A model generated the notes under the pieces. That model was not told the origin of the DNA. It did no database searches and saw only the letters and a list, made by a program, of their open reading frames with translations. Shown piece after piece: positions 43,346-51,897 of a stretch of 64,000 bases of DNA. Source of the stretch: Vibrio rarus (GTDB lineage Bacteria > Pseudomonadota > Gammaproteobacteria > Enterobacterales > Vibrionaceae). Each line of letters begins with the position of its first letter. Position 1 is the stretch's first letter. The stretch covers positions 1,612,001 through 1,676,000 of the forward strand of contig NZ_AP024900.1 of assembly GCF_024347075.1 (NCBI RefSeq), in the 5' to 3' direction. The position numbers and the translations under genes were made by a program.

Positions 43346-46300
43346 TTATTTACTAGCAACGGTATACGTATCCCCTTGTAAATTCAGTTTCCCCGCCTCT
43401 TGTTGCTGGTTTAGCACCGCTTCTACGCGGCGTTTCATCCCTTGACTGGTGCTGGAAAATCCCAGTATTTCGGTGACACATTTCACCAGTTCATCCTGTG
43501 CAATAGAAAACGTATCTCGCACGGTTTCTCTAGCTGCCATGGCAATTTCTGTATCGGAAACAAAGTCAAACTTACGCTCATTACTAGGCAGTGATTTACG
43601 ATTGCGCACTGTGGTTTCTGTCTTAGGATAAATGACAAAATCCCCATCAACACTCACTTTGCCCTGCAGCTGTAACTGAGCAATAGCACTGGCAATAGCG
43701 CGGTTAATTCTCGCCCCTGATCGCGTTGCGCCAATAGCGGAAAGCAAACGAATCGCCAAATGTTTAGTGTGCATCGGAGATTCAATAGTTAACACTGTCT
43801 CAATGTCTGCTGCTAGCACAGCCACAGGCGTTTCGGGAATGGTTTGTTCGGGAGTTAATGATAACTGCGCTACATCCATCACCGTATAGTTGGCGGCACT
43901 ATGCACTTCGGCCACCTCGGCCACTTCCACTCGCTCAATTTTTGCTTTAGGCGCAGGTTTTGCGGCAGGTTTGGCAACGGGTGCATTTTCATCATAATTG
44001 GCATAAAAAGCTTTGGCCGACTTAAGAGCCTCATCCAAACGTTGCGTCGCTTTTTGACGGTTTCTAAACCAGTCGGTACTCCAAATGCGATGGAAACGCC
44101 ATCCCAACCCTTCTAAGACCCCTTGACGGATTCTATCTCTGTCCCTAGCACTTTTGGAGCTATGATAGGTCGCACCATCACACTCTACCGCTAACATATA
44201 ACGGCCCGGTTTGGCAGGATCACGAACGGCAATATCAATATAGAAACCGGCGCAACCCACTTGAGGTTGTACTTGATAACCCAAACTGCGAATGGTGGAA
44301 ATGACTTCTTCTTCAAACGGAGAATCCGGCTCTTTGCCCGTTTCCGCTGGACGAACTAACTCTTTAGTTTCCGCATAGTGAAGGAAGTTTTTCAACGCAC
44401 GAACCCCAAATGGTGTTTCACCTGTAGTAGGCATTTCGTCGGCTTTAAAGTTACAAAATACCTGCATGCTCATACGCGCACGAGAAATTAATACATTTAA
44501 GCGACGTTCACCGCCATCTGAGTTCACCGGACCAAAGCTCATTGGCAAACGCCCTTCTTGGGTTTTACCATAGCCAATACTAATAAAGATGGTGTCTCTT
44601 TCATCACCCTGAACATTTTCAAGATTCTTAACAAAGAAATCTTCCCCTTGTGCATGTTCGGCAAAGAAGTGTTCAAGATGTGGATTTTCTTTACGCAAGC
44701 GGTCCACTTCCAACAAAATCGTATCACGCTGAGCGGTACTAAAGGCCACGATTCCTAATGTCTGTTCCGGTGAGTGTGTCGCATGCTCCATCACCGCCTT
44801 CGCCACTTCCGATGCTTCCCCTACATTGACCCTTGCTCCACCACGATCGTATGTGGTGTGAGGCAAGTAGTTAAAACTCAACCCCTTGGCATGAGGGTTA
44901 ATGCCTGAAGATGGGAATATCATCAATTTGTTGTCATAAAACTCTTGGTTAGAGACGGCAATGAGCGATTCATGGCGGCTACGATAGTGCCAACGTAACA
45001 TGCGCTCTGGGGAGCCTGCGGCTAAAAACATCCCCAAAATACTTTCAATATCGGCGGTCATGCTCTCTTCGGCTTCTTCGTCATCGAGTGAGTACTGACG
45101 ACCAAAGAAACTGGTGGGTGGCATCTGCTTAGTATCCCCTACCACTATCACTTGTTTACCGCGTAAGATCGCCCCCAATCCATCAGCCACTTTGACCTGT
45201 GAGGCTTCATCAAAGACCACCAGATCAAATTCAATCGTTGCAGGATCCAGATAGGTGGCAATGGACATGGGGCTCATCATAAATACGGGTTTGATTTGCT
45301 GAATAGCGCGTCCAGCTCGATTTAACAGACGTCGAATAGGTAAATGACGGCGTTTTTTATTAAATTCACGACGTAGCGTTTCCACCTCACCACGAGCACT
45401 TGGGTTTGGTAAACGGGAGAATAAATCATCCACCAGCTTTTCTTGCGCAAAACTGAACAGCTGTTTATCAATACTTTTAAATTGTGCAATGCACTGCTCA
45501 TGTGCCACGCGATCAAACTCTTTAATGGCTTGCTCTTGTTCATACACTTCATTGACCAATTGTGAGTAATAAGCATATTGAAAGCCAAGACGCATCAGAT
45601 CAGGTTGCGATTGCCAAGTATAAGCCAGCACACTCCACGCGTGTAAGTGTTGTTGGTTCAATCTCTCGCTTATACGGTTAAAGCGAACCAGTTCATAAAA
45701 GTTATCTAAGTCATTAATAAAACCAGTGATTTGTTGCCCTTTCGCACTGGCTATTTGCTGCATAAAGGCTTCGCTGTCCAATTGCAGATCGTCACATAGC
45801 CCTTGAACCATGCTATCGCGCTGTTCTAGCAATTCATTGATGCTAGCCAGTTGATCGGTGGTGACGGGAACATCAGAGGTATCAAAGAAGCGCGCCACAC
45901 TGCTATCGATACTCTCATCCTCTATGGCTTTAGTGGCGTTATATACCCATTGCATCGGTTCCAATAATGCTGCCCAGTCGGTGCGTTCTTTACGGTAATT
46001 ATCACCAATCACTTGAATGGCGGCCTGCGCCGACTCAATAAACTGACGCTGATTGGACTTTACTTGTAACAATGCATCGATAGACACAAGCCATTCATCC
46101 ACATTGCCTGTTAATCCATCTTTACGTAACCCGGCAAAATTCGCTTTTAATTTTCTAAAATCGCCAGATAAAAAACGCCACCACTTTTTACCGGTAGTGG
46201 AGAACACGCCGCGTGTTTGGGTCCAATCGTAATCAAAGGCCGACTCCACAAACTCGCCCTGCAATTGCTGCATACTTTGTTGCAACTCAAGACCATGTTG

Positions 46301-48085
46301 GGCAAATTGCAAGATGCTGTCGCCGTTGCTTGCCCACTGAGATGATTCGGTACTTACCCCTTGTAAATTCGGCTTAGCCGCAATCACAGATAATGACTGT
46401 AGCGCCTTCATGGCATCGGCAAAAGACTCCACCGTCATATGTAACTCGGCACGTTTTGCCAAATGGGTAATGACGTCAACAATCTCCCCTTGCACCTTGG
46501 CCAGTGTTTCACCGCACTGTTTAGCATTGGTCAGCATGCTCGGTGACGCTTCTTGTAAACGAGTTGAGCTAAAGCTGTTTTCACATGGCGCGCCATGCAC
46601 CGCTAAGTAGTCCACCAATTCCTGAATATTACCCAGCACTTCCTTAAACTGAGTATGGGACCAATCACTCACCGTTGCCGCAACCTCAGGTAGCTCAGAT
46701 AAGTCAATGCCTTGATCGGTTAATGTCTGCTGAGCGTGCATTGAATGGCCCAATGCCACTTGATAACTGACACCACTCTCTTTGATGGGCGCATTCACGG
46801 CGCGGCTGTAGTCATCCAGTTGAGCGCGCAACGCCACCAACTTTTGTATGTCATCACTGTGCTGTGGAGTGATGGGCGCTTTTTGCAATAAGGCTTCCTC
46901 TAAGGAGCCCAATACCGCTTTCTTATTGGCTTTATTTGAGTGCAATTCAAGTACGAAATCACCAATATTACAGTTATCTAAACGCCTTTTTACCACATCC
47001 AATGCCGCCATTTTCTCAGCCACAAACAGCACTTTTTTGTCATCGGCTAAGGCTTGAGAAATAATATTGGTGATGGTTTGTGATTTACCGGTCCCAGGAG
47101 GCCCTTGAATCACCAAGTTAGTGCCGGCACGGGCGGCTAATACTGCCTCTGTTTGGCTGGAGTCGGAGTCTAATACTAGCTGAATCGCTTCCGCTTTATT
47201 GACATCCATCGGGGTGGCGTTTAAATGGTTTCTATCGGATTCAAAACCACCACCGTATAAGCTTTGCATGACATTATGTTGTGACGGCTTTTTACCTTCC
47301 GGCCAAACTTCATCAGATAAGTCTTGGTACATTTGAAACTTACCAAAAGAGAAGAAGCTTAAGGCCATTTTGTCTGCGACGACTTGCCAACGACGCTCTT
47401 TAGCGATGGCCTCACTCACTTGAGTGAAATAGTGCTCTAACGTGAAATCGTCTTGCTCACTGTCAAATTTTGGCAGTTCAATGGCAAAATCCATGCGTAA
47501 TTTGGCAGCCAATGTGAGGTTGGTACCCAAATCCGCATCTGTGTAGCTCACTTTGAACGCATCCCCTGCCTCAACACGTACCAATTTTACCGGAATTAAG
47601 ACTAATGGGGCGTAACGGGGTTTGTCTGAGTTATCATCTTCATACCATTTCAAAAACCCGGTGGCCACATACAGAATGTCGACCCCTTGCTCTTGAACAT
47701 AGGTCATGGATTCAGCGTGAATTTTCAGTAGCCTTGAATCTAAATTCTGCGCAAACAATTGTGTTTGCAAAGCGGCGTCTTCAAACCTTTTATCACCGAC
47801 CTTACCGTGTAGGTGATCGGTTAAAGCACTGAGTTGTAACGGCGTGTTATCGTCTTTTAGGTTTTCCGGTGCAGCTAAAAACTTCATGGTTCGATTTTTA
47901 TTTACTAAAATATCAAACACTTGCGAAGACTTTTCATCAACTATTTCTAACACCTTCGAGCCTTTACCTAAACTGAGCAAGGTATTGCCACGTAGCCCCA
48001 TATCCAGTAATTCTTGACGACTTTTTTCAAACACACTTTTGATTTTCATACTCGTACTTATTTTTAAATTATCTCTTATATTCAA
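43346..48085 (-). CDS. Large SF1-type helicase with Vsr-like nuclease and DUF3320-type C-terminus
   Basis: A 1579-residue cytoplasmic protein. An N-terminal DUF4011-like region (about 1-250) is followed by a superfamily 1 (Dna2/Nam7-type) ATPase: Walker A GPPGTGKS (328-335), DEAD-like LVVFDEASQV (about 955), and FSTAQRDTI, NVQGDERDTIFISIGYGKT and LNVLISRARMSM in the C-terminal helicase half. Next is a Vsr/MTES_1575-like nuclease (about 1275-1335) with VECDGATYHSSKSARDRDRI, then a DUF3320-like segment near the end. A long helical insertion (about 480-930) separates the ATPase motifs. Proteins of this architecture occur as stand-alone genes in variable regions and are suspected phage-defence or DNA-repair enzymes; this assignment is inference. 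It is a single gene, divergent from operon 2. Confidence 0.85.
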   Translation of the reverse strand: MNIRDNLKISTSMKIKSVFEKSRQELLDMGLRGNTLLSLGKGSKVLEIVDEKSSQVFDILVNKNRTMKFLAAPENLKDDNTPLQLSALTDHLHGKVGDKRFEDAALQTQLFAQNLDSRLLKIHAESMTYVQEQGVDILYVATGFLKWYEDDNSDKPRYAPLVLIPVKLVRVEAGDAFKVSYTDADLGTNLTLAAKLRMDFAIELPKFDSEQDDFTLEHYFTQVSEAIAKERRWQVVADKMALSFFSFGKFQMYQDLSDEVWPEGKKPSQHNVMQSLYGGGFESDRNHLNATPMDVNKAEAIQLVLDSDSSQTEAVLAARAGTNLVIQGPPGTGKSQTITNIISQALADDKKVLFVAEKMAALDVVKRRLDNCNIGDFVLELHSNKANKKAVLGSLEEALLQKAPITPQHSDDIQKLVALRAQLDDYSRAVNAPIKESGVSYQVALGHSMHAQQTLTDQGIDLSELPEVAATVSDWSHTQFKEVLGNIQELVDYLAVHGAPCENSFSSTRLQEASPSMLTNAKQCGETLAKVQGEIVDVITHLAKRAELHMTVESFADAMKALQSLSVIAAKPNLQGVSTESSQWASNGDSILQFAQHGLELQQSMQQLQGEFVESAFDYDWTQTRGVFSTTGKKWWRFLSGDFRKLKANFAGLRKDGLTGNVDEWLVSIDALLQVKSNQRQFIESAQAAIQVIGDNYRKERTDWAALLEPMQWVYNATKAIEDESIDSSVARFFDTSDVPVTTDQLASINELLEQRDSMVQGLCDDLQLDSEAFMQQIASAKGQQITGFINDLDNFYELVRFNRISERLNQQHLHAWSVLAYTWQSQPDLMRLGFQYAYYSQLVNEVYEQEQAIKEFDRVAHEQCIAQFKSIDKQLFSFAQEKLVDDLFSRLPNPSARGEVETLRREFNKKRRHLPIRRLLNRAGRAIQQIKPVFMMSPMSIATYLDPATIEFDLVVFDEASQVKVADGLGAILRGKQVIVVGDTKQMPPTSFFGRQYSLDDEEAEESMTADIESILGMFLAAGSPERMLRWHYRSRHESLIAVSNQEFYDNKLMIFPSSGINPHAKGLSFNYLPHTTYDRGGARVNVGEASEVAKAVMEHATHSPEQTLGIVAFSTAQRDTILLEVDRLRKENPHLEHFFAEHAQGEDFFVKNLENVQGDERDTIFISIGYGKTQEGRLPMSFGPVNSDGGERRLNVLISRARMSMQVFCNFKADEMPTTGETPFGVRALKNFLHYAETKELVRPAETGKEPDSPFEEEVISTIRSLGYQVQPQVGCAGFYIDIAVRDPAKPGRYMLAVECDGATYHSSKSARDRDRIRQGVLEGLGWRFHRIWSTDWFRNRQKATQRLDEALKSAKAFYANYDENAPVAKPAAKPAPKAKIERVEVAEVAEVHSAANYTVMDVAQLSLTPEQTIPETPVAVLAADIETVLTIESPMHTKHLAIRLLSAIGATRSGARINRAIASAIAQLQLQGKVSVDGDFVIYPKTETTVRNRKSLPSNERKFDFVSDTEIAMAARETVRDTFSIAQDELVKCVTEILGFSSTSQGMKRRVEAVLNQQQEAGKLNLQGDTYTVASK

Positions 48086-48568
48086 GTAGTAATCCGAGAC
48101 TCAATGAGAAACATGCTCTGGAATCACTCCCTTGATAGTATGCAATATACCTCACATTGAATAATGAAAGGCCCTGGCATCTTTACTTTTCATTTATTAT
48201 TTTCAGTGGCATCTAAATATTCACATTTAGCCTACAGTTTTACTTCACCATCAATCACGAACTGTTACCACAAAGAGTATATAAGCCAATTAATTACTCA
48301 TTGTTCACACTAATAAGCAGTTAAACTTATCTACCCTTACAGTATATTCGTGACATTGCATTTATTAAAAATAAAATTGATGCGAATCATAAATTAAATT
48401 CATGAACTAAAATGGCTCTGATTAACAAACCGCAAATAGGCAGTAGTGAATTTGAAATATTACTTTTCATATTTACAGATTGCTAAGGTGTTTAATTTAC
48501 ATAGATGATTGATGCCTTATTTATAAGTGATAGATGTGTTGTTGCCGATCGTTTTTTACCTGAGTAGG
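48086..48568. other. AT-rich divergent promoter region between helicase and operon 2
   Basis: About 480 bases without a gene. It contains the promoter of the helicase (minus strand) and the upstream part of the operon 2 promoter. I see no repeat or further structure that stands out. Confidence 0.4.
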
Positions 48569-48617
48569 TTGATCCAGATCACAACTCTGCACAAGTTATC
48601 TATTATAGATTTGTTAG
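48569..48617 (+). promoter_or_regulatory. Promoter region of operon 2 with FNR/CRP-like site
   Basis: TTGAT-CCAG-ATCAC (48569-48582, followed by A). The 43-base distance from its end to the start of the leader closing helix is identical to that in operon 1. A possible -10 is TATAGA (48604-48609). Conservation of site and spacing, while flanking bases differ, argues that the site is functional. Confidence 0.6.
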
Positions 48618-48927
48618 CAACGCGTGGGAGGGAACACGCTCTTTTGTTGTGGAACATTTAACGATTCTCCTTTTCAAATTAATACTTTCGTTAATGTTTA
48701 TTTCACAAAGAGTAGTCGCAAGTTAAGTTTAGTGAATCTGTTCGCTTAAACTAAGCAAGGATTGCTAGGTTTATTAATTACTCAAGTTATACAACTGCCC
48801 ACATATACATCTGCAGAATGAATGAATACTGTCGATTGCATATAGAGTGGTTTTTAACCTATATATAGTGCTATTGATTGCCATAAATCCCTCTCAATAA
48901 GTACAGATTATTTGACTTTTATTGAGA
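48617..48927 (+). ncRNA. Structured 5' leader of operon 2, riboswitch-like (copy B)
   Basis: The closing helix pairs 48625-48633 (TGGGAGGGA) with 48888-48896 (TCCCTCTCA), nine pairs with one G-U in place of A-U in copy A. Inside: AACAT..TAACGA with TCGTTA.ATGTT (48653-48698), GTGAA/TTCGC (48732-48745), AAACT.AGCAA-GGA-TTGCT.GGTTT (48748-48772) and GGTT/AACC (48849-48859). The CAACTGCCC block (48792-48800) and the TATAGTGCT block before the closing strand are identical to copy A. Most helix bases differ from copy A yet still pair. The alternative extension GTTTA/TTAAAC around the third helix competes with the fourth. Confidence 0.7.
48892..48927 (+). promoter_or_regulatory. Hairpin hiding the Shine-Dalgarno of the first gene (copy B)
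   Basis: TCTCAATAA (48892-48900) pairs with TTATTGAGA (48919-48927), nine perfect pairs. The GAG at 48924-48926 is eight nt before the TTG start at 48935. The strand 48892-48896 is shared with the closing helix of the leader. Confidence 0.65.
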
Positions 48928-48934
48928 TACCCAA

Positions 48935-49816
48935 TTGAACAGATCAAATCGACTAATAAACACAGGGATGTTACTCGCCATCTTGTCGTTTTCAGCAACT
49001 CCTGCTTTGGCCAGCGAAACGGACAACAACGCATCCACTACCACACCACAAACTGAAACTAAACACACATTCAGTCCTCACATTACCGCTTATGTCGCCG
49101 CTACCTATTCTGATGACTGGGCGAGTGACTACCGTGATGACCGCAATGTTGAGTTTGACTTTAAACTTGGCTATCAGTTCACTCCCAAAATCAGTGCCGG
49201 CGTCATTACTGGGGTGTATTACTTAGATAACTCCTATTGCTCCACACACACTAAAGACTATTGGTGTATGACGACCACATACCTGTATGGCAGTTACAGC
49301 AACCTATACAGCATCGGTGATTTTACTACTTTTGGCTTGAAAGGCCGTTTCATTTTACCTACCACTCAATACGCTCGAGATACAAAACTTCAATACGGCA
49401 TTGCAGGTTATGTACCTATCTCCTTTGATGTAGACCGTTATATCAGTGGTTTCGGTTTGGTGCTGCAACCCTCGCTGACCAAATATTCAAATACATACAA
49501 AACATCTGGCGGTCAAAATCTAACGGAATACACGTTAGGTCTTGATCTCTATGCAAGTTATCAATTCACCGATAAGTTTTCTTTCACTCTCTCGGTCAAT
49601 GACAGGCATTACATCACCTATCAAGGTAACGCCCATTACCCAAGCCTTAGCCATTCTGAAGAGTTCGGTTACCAACCCACAAGCAGTTGGTATTTCGGAC
49701 TGGGCTATACCAACAGTGCACAGTATTACAACCCTGACAGAGGGCCAAACCCTATAACAGGTCTCTTTGACGATAAAGACCCGCATTTTTATCTAAGCTC
49801 AAGCTTTGCCTTCTAG
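48935..49816 (+). CDS. Predicted outer-membrane beta-barrel protein, first gene of operon 2
   Basis: A 293-residue paralogue of the protein at 12579, also starting at TTG. The signal peptide ends near residue 27 (PALA, then SE). Beta-strand periodicity, aromatic girdles and a terminal Phe (YLSSSFAF) again suggest a barrel. The CSTHTKDYWC loop (Cys102, Cys111) and the end GLFDDKDPHFYL are conserved with the paralogue, while the N-terminal linker is not. Of the shared operon genes, this one and the protease diverge most between copies, as would fit different external substrates. The channel role is inferred. Confidence 0.75.
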   Translation: MNRSNRLINTGMLLAILSFSATPALASETDNNASTTTPQTETKHTFSPHITAYVAATYSDDWASDYRDDRNVEFDFKLGYQFTPKISAGVITGVYYLDNSYCSTHTKDYWCMTTTYLYGSYSNLYSIGDFTTFGLKGRFILPTTQYARDTKLQYGIAGYVPISFDVDRYISGFGLVLQPSLTKYSNTYKTSGGQNLTEYTLGLDLYASYQFTDKFSFTLSVNDRHYITYQGNAHYPSLSHSEEFGYQPTSSWYFGLGYTNSAQYYNPDRGPNPITGLFDDKDPHFYLSSSFAF

Positions 49817-49844
49817 GTAAGCAATACCAATAAAGGAAATTACT

Positions 49845-50849
49845 TTGCTAGGTTATTTTATAAAAAGACTCTTACTTATTATCCCAACTTTTTTAGGGAT
49901 TACGGTATTGATCTTTTGTTTAACTCGATTTGTTCCAGGTGGACCTGTTGAACGAATGATTTCACAAATGCAAATGAGTGGTGGAGCTAAAACGGCCTCT
50001 CAGTCGCTTTCTGAAAGTGAAATCAATGAGTTAAAGGCATTATACGGAATGGACAAACCCGTCTATATTGCTTACGCAGATTGGCTTAATGATTTGGTTC
50101 ACCTCAATCTTGGGGTGTCCACTCGCTATTACGATCCTGTATGGGACATGATCAAAGAACGTATGCCAGTGTCACTATTTTATGGGGGTATCGCCCTTAT
50201 TCTCAGTTATGGCATCGCCATTCCATTGGGGATATACAAAGCGATACACCATGGCAGTAAGGGCGACAACATCAGTTCTGTGATTATTTTCGTTGGCTAC
50301 TCCATGCCTAACTATGTGCTCGGTGTGTTATTACTTTCACTGCTGGCCTTTTATTTCGATGTCTTACCCCTTGGGGGGTTCACCAGTAACAACTTTGATG
50401 AACTGAGCTTATTTGGTCAAATCAAAGACTTGTGCGTGCATGCTGTGTTACCAGTTATCTGTTACACCATCGCCGATGTCGCCATTCTTACCATGACAAT
50501 GAAGAACAACTTGTTAGAAAACTTGTCTTCAGACTATGTGAAAACCGCGGTCAGCAAAGGTCTCACCTATAAAGACTCTGTTTATAAACACGCGTTACGA
50601 AATAGTTTAATCCCTATAGCCAGCTATTTTGGTTCGGTTATCAGCGTATTTCTATCAGGCTCTTTTCTCATTGAAGTTGTGTTCAATATCGACGGTATTG
50701 GCCAACTGGGCTATGAAGCCATTATTCAAAGGGATTACCCTGTTGTAATGGGTATTTTGTCTCTTTCTGCACTGCTATTGATGTTCGGCAACATTATTTC
50801 TGACATCTGTGTAGCAGCCGTTGACCCTCGAGTTAAGTTTGGTAAATAG
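49845..50849 (+). CDS. Peptide ABC transporter permease, YejB/DppB-like (operon 2)
   Basis: A 334-residue inner-membrane permease, near-identical to the copy at 13510 (most differences are conservative, clustered in residues 75-85 and 185-200). It starts at TTG 49845 after AAAGGAAA. The coupling loop TAVSKGLTYKDSVYKHALRN is unchanged. The stop codon is followed directly by the next ATG (50850), without the one-base overlap seen in operon 1. Confidence 0.9.
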   Translation: MLGYFIKRLLLIIPTFLGITVLIFCLTRFVPGGPVERMISQMQMSGGAKTASQSLSESEINELKALYGMDKPVYIAYADWLNDLVHLNLGVSTRYYDPVWDMIKERMPVSLFYGGIALILSYGIAIPLGIYKAIHHGSKGDNISSVIIFVGYSMPNYVLGVLLLSLLAFYFDVLPLGGFTSNNFDELSLFGQIKDLCVHAVLPVICYTIADVAILTMTMKNNLLENLSSDYVKTAVSKGLTYKDSVYKHALRNSLIPIASYFGSVISVFLSGSFLIEVVFNIDGIGQLGYEAIIQRDYPVVMGILSLSALLLMFGNIISDICVAAVDPRVKFGK

Positions 50850-51893
50850 ATGTTTAATTTTGATGATCTAACAAAAAAGAAGATTGCGCGCTTTCGTTCA
50901 ATTAAACGCGGCTATTTTTCCTTAATATTTCTAGTGCTACTGGTGGTGCTCTCTTTATTCTCAGAGGCATTAGTGAACAGCAAAGCGCTAGTGGTGTCTT
51001 ATCAAGGTCACCTCTACTTCCCTACCTACTCAAAAATGAGAACCGGTGAAGACTTTGGGGAGCAGTATGGCTATGAAGCGGACTACCGCACCTTACAACA
51101 AAAATTTGCCAAACAGGATAACGGTGACTGGGTAATTATGCCTATCGTACCGTGGAACCCATTAGAGCAAGATTACTCAAACGGGTTTCCACCGACAGCA
51201 CCTAACGCTCATGCGCAGCACTACTTAGGCACTGATAACTCAGGTCGGGATGTATTAGCCCGTTTGATTTACGGCTTCCGTATTGCCATTTTCTACGCCT
51301 TCATCACCTTAGGTATTTGTTACTTTATTGGGGTAATTGTAGGCAGTGCTATGGGCTACTTAGGCGGTAAGTTTGACCTCATAATGCAACGTATTATCGA
51401 AGTGTGGTCCATGTTGCCCATGCTGTATGTCATTATGATCTTGGTTTCTATAGTGAAACCGAACTTCGCCTTATTTGTGTTCATTAACGTACTGTTTGGC
51501 TGGATACCCATTACTTGGTATATGCGGTCCATCTCTTATAAAGAGCGCGCTAGAGAGTATGTCCTTGCGGCAAGAGCCCAAGGAGCCAGTAGCTGGCGCA
51601 TCATTACCAAACATATTTTGCCTAATACCTTGGTAATGATCGTGACTTTGGCACCGTTTACCATAGTGGCCAATATTTCAACCTTGACTGCGCTGGATTA
51701 TCTAGGGCTTGGCCTAACGCCCCCTACCCCAAGTTGGGGTGACTTGCTACAACAAGGCAAATCCAACCTTGATGCATGGTGGATTATGAGCTCTGTTGTG
51801 TTCTCCATCGTTGGTATTTTGACCATGATTACCTTTATTGGTGAAGCCATTCGTGAAGCCTTCGATCCTAAGAAACAAACTAAGTACAGCTAA
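50850..51893 (+). CDS. Peptide ABC transporter permease, YejE/DppC-like (operon 2)
   Basis: A 347-residue partner permease, the same length as the copy at 14514 and differing at only a modest number of residues, mostly in the periplasmic loop (YEADYRTLQQKFAKQDNGD). HYLGTDNSGRDVLARLIYG and AARAQGASSWRIITKHILPN mark the transporter domain. Four nt separate it from the binding-protein gene, as in operon 1. Confidence 0.9.
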   Translation: MFNFDDLTKKKIARFRSIKRGYFSLIFLVLLVVLSLFSEALVNSKALVVSYQGHLYFPTYSKMRTGEDFGEQYGYEADYRTLQQKFAKQDNGDWVIMPIVPWNPLEQDYSNGFPPTAPNAHAQHYLGTDNSGRDVLARLIYGFRIAIFYAFITLGICYFIGVIVGSAMGYLGGKFDLIMQRIIEVWSMLPMLYVIMILVSIVKPNFALFVFINVLFGWIPITWYMRSISYKERAREYVLAARAQGASSWRIITKHILPNTLVMIVTLAPFTIVANISTLTALDYLGLGLTPPTPSWGDLLQQGKSNLDAWWIMSSVVFSIVGILTMITFIGEAIREAFDPKKQTKYS

Positions 51894-51897
51894 TAGA

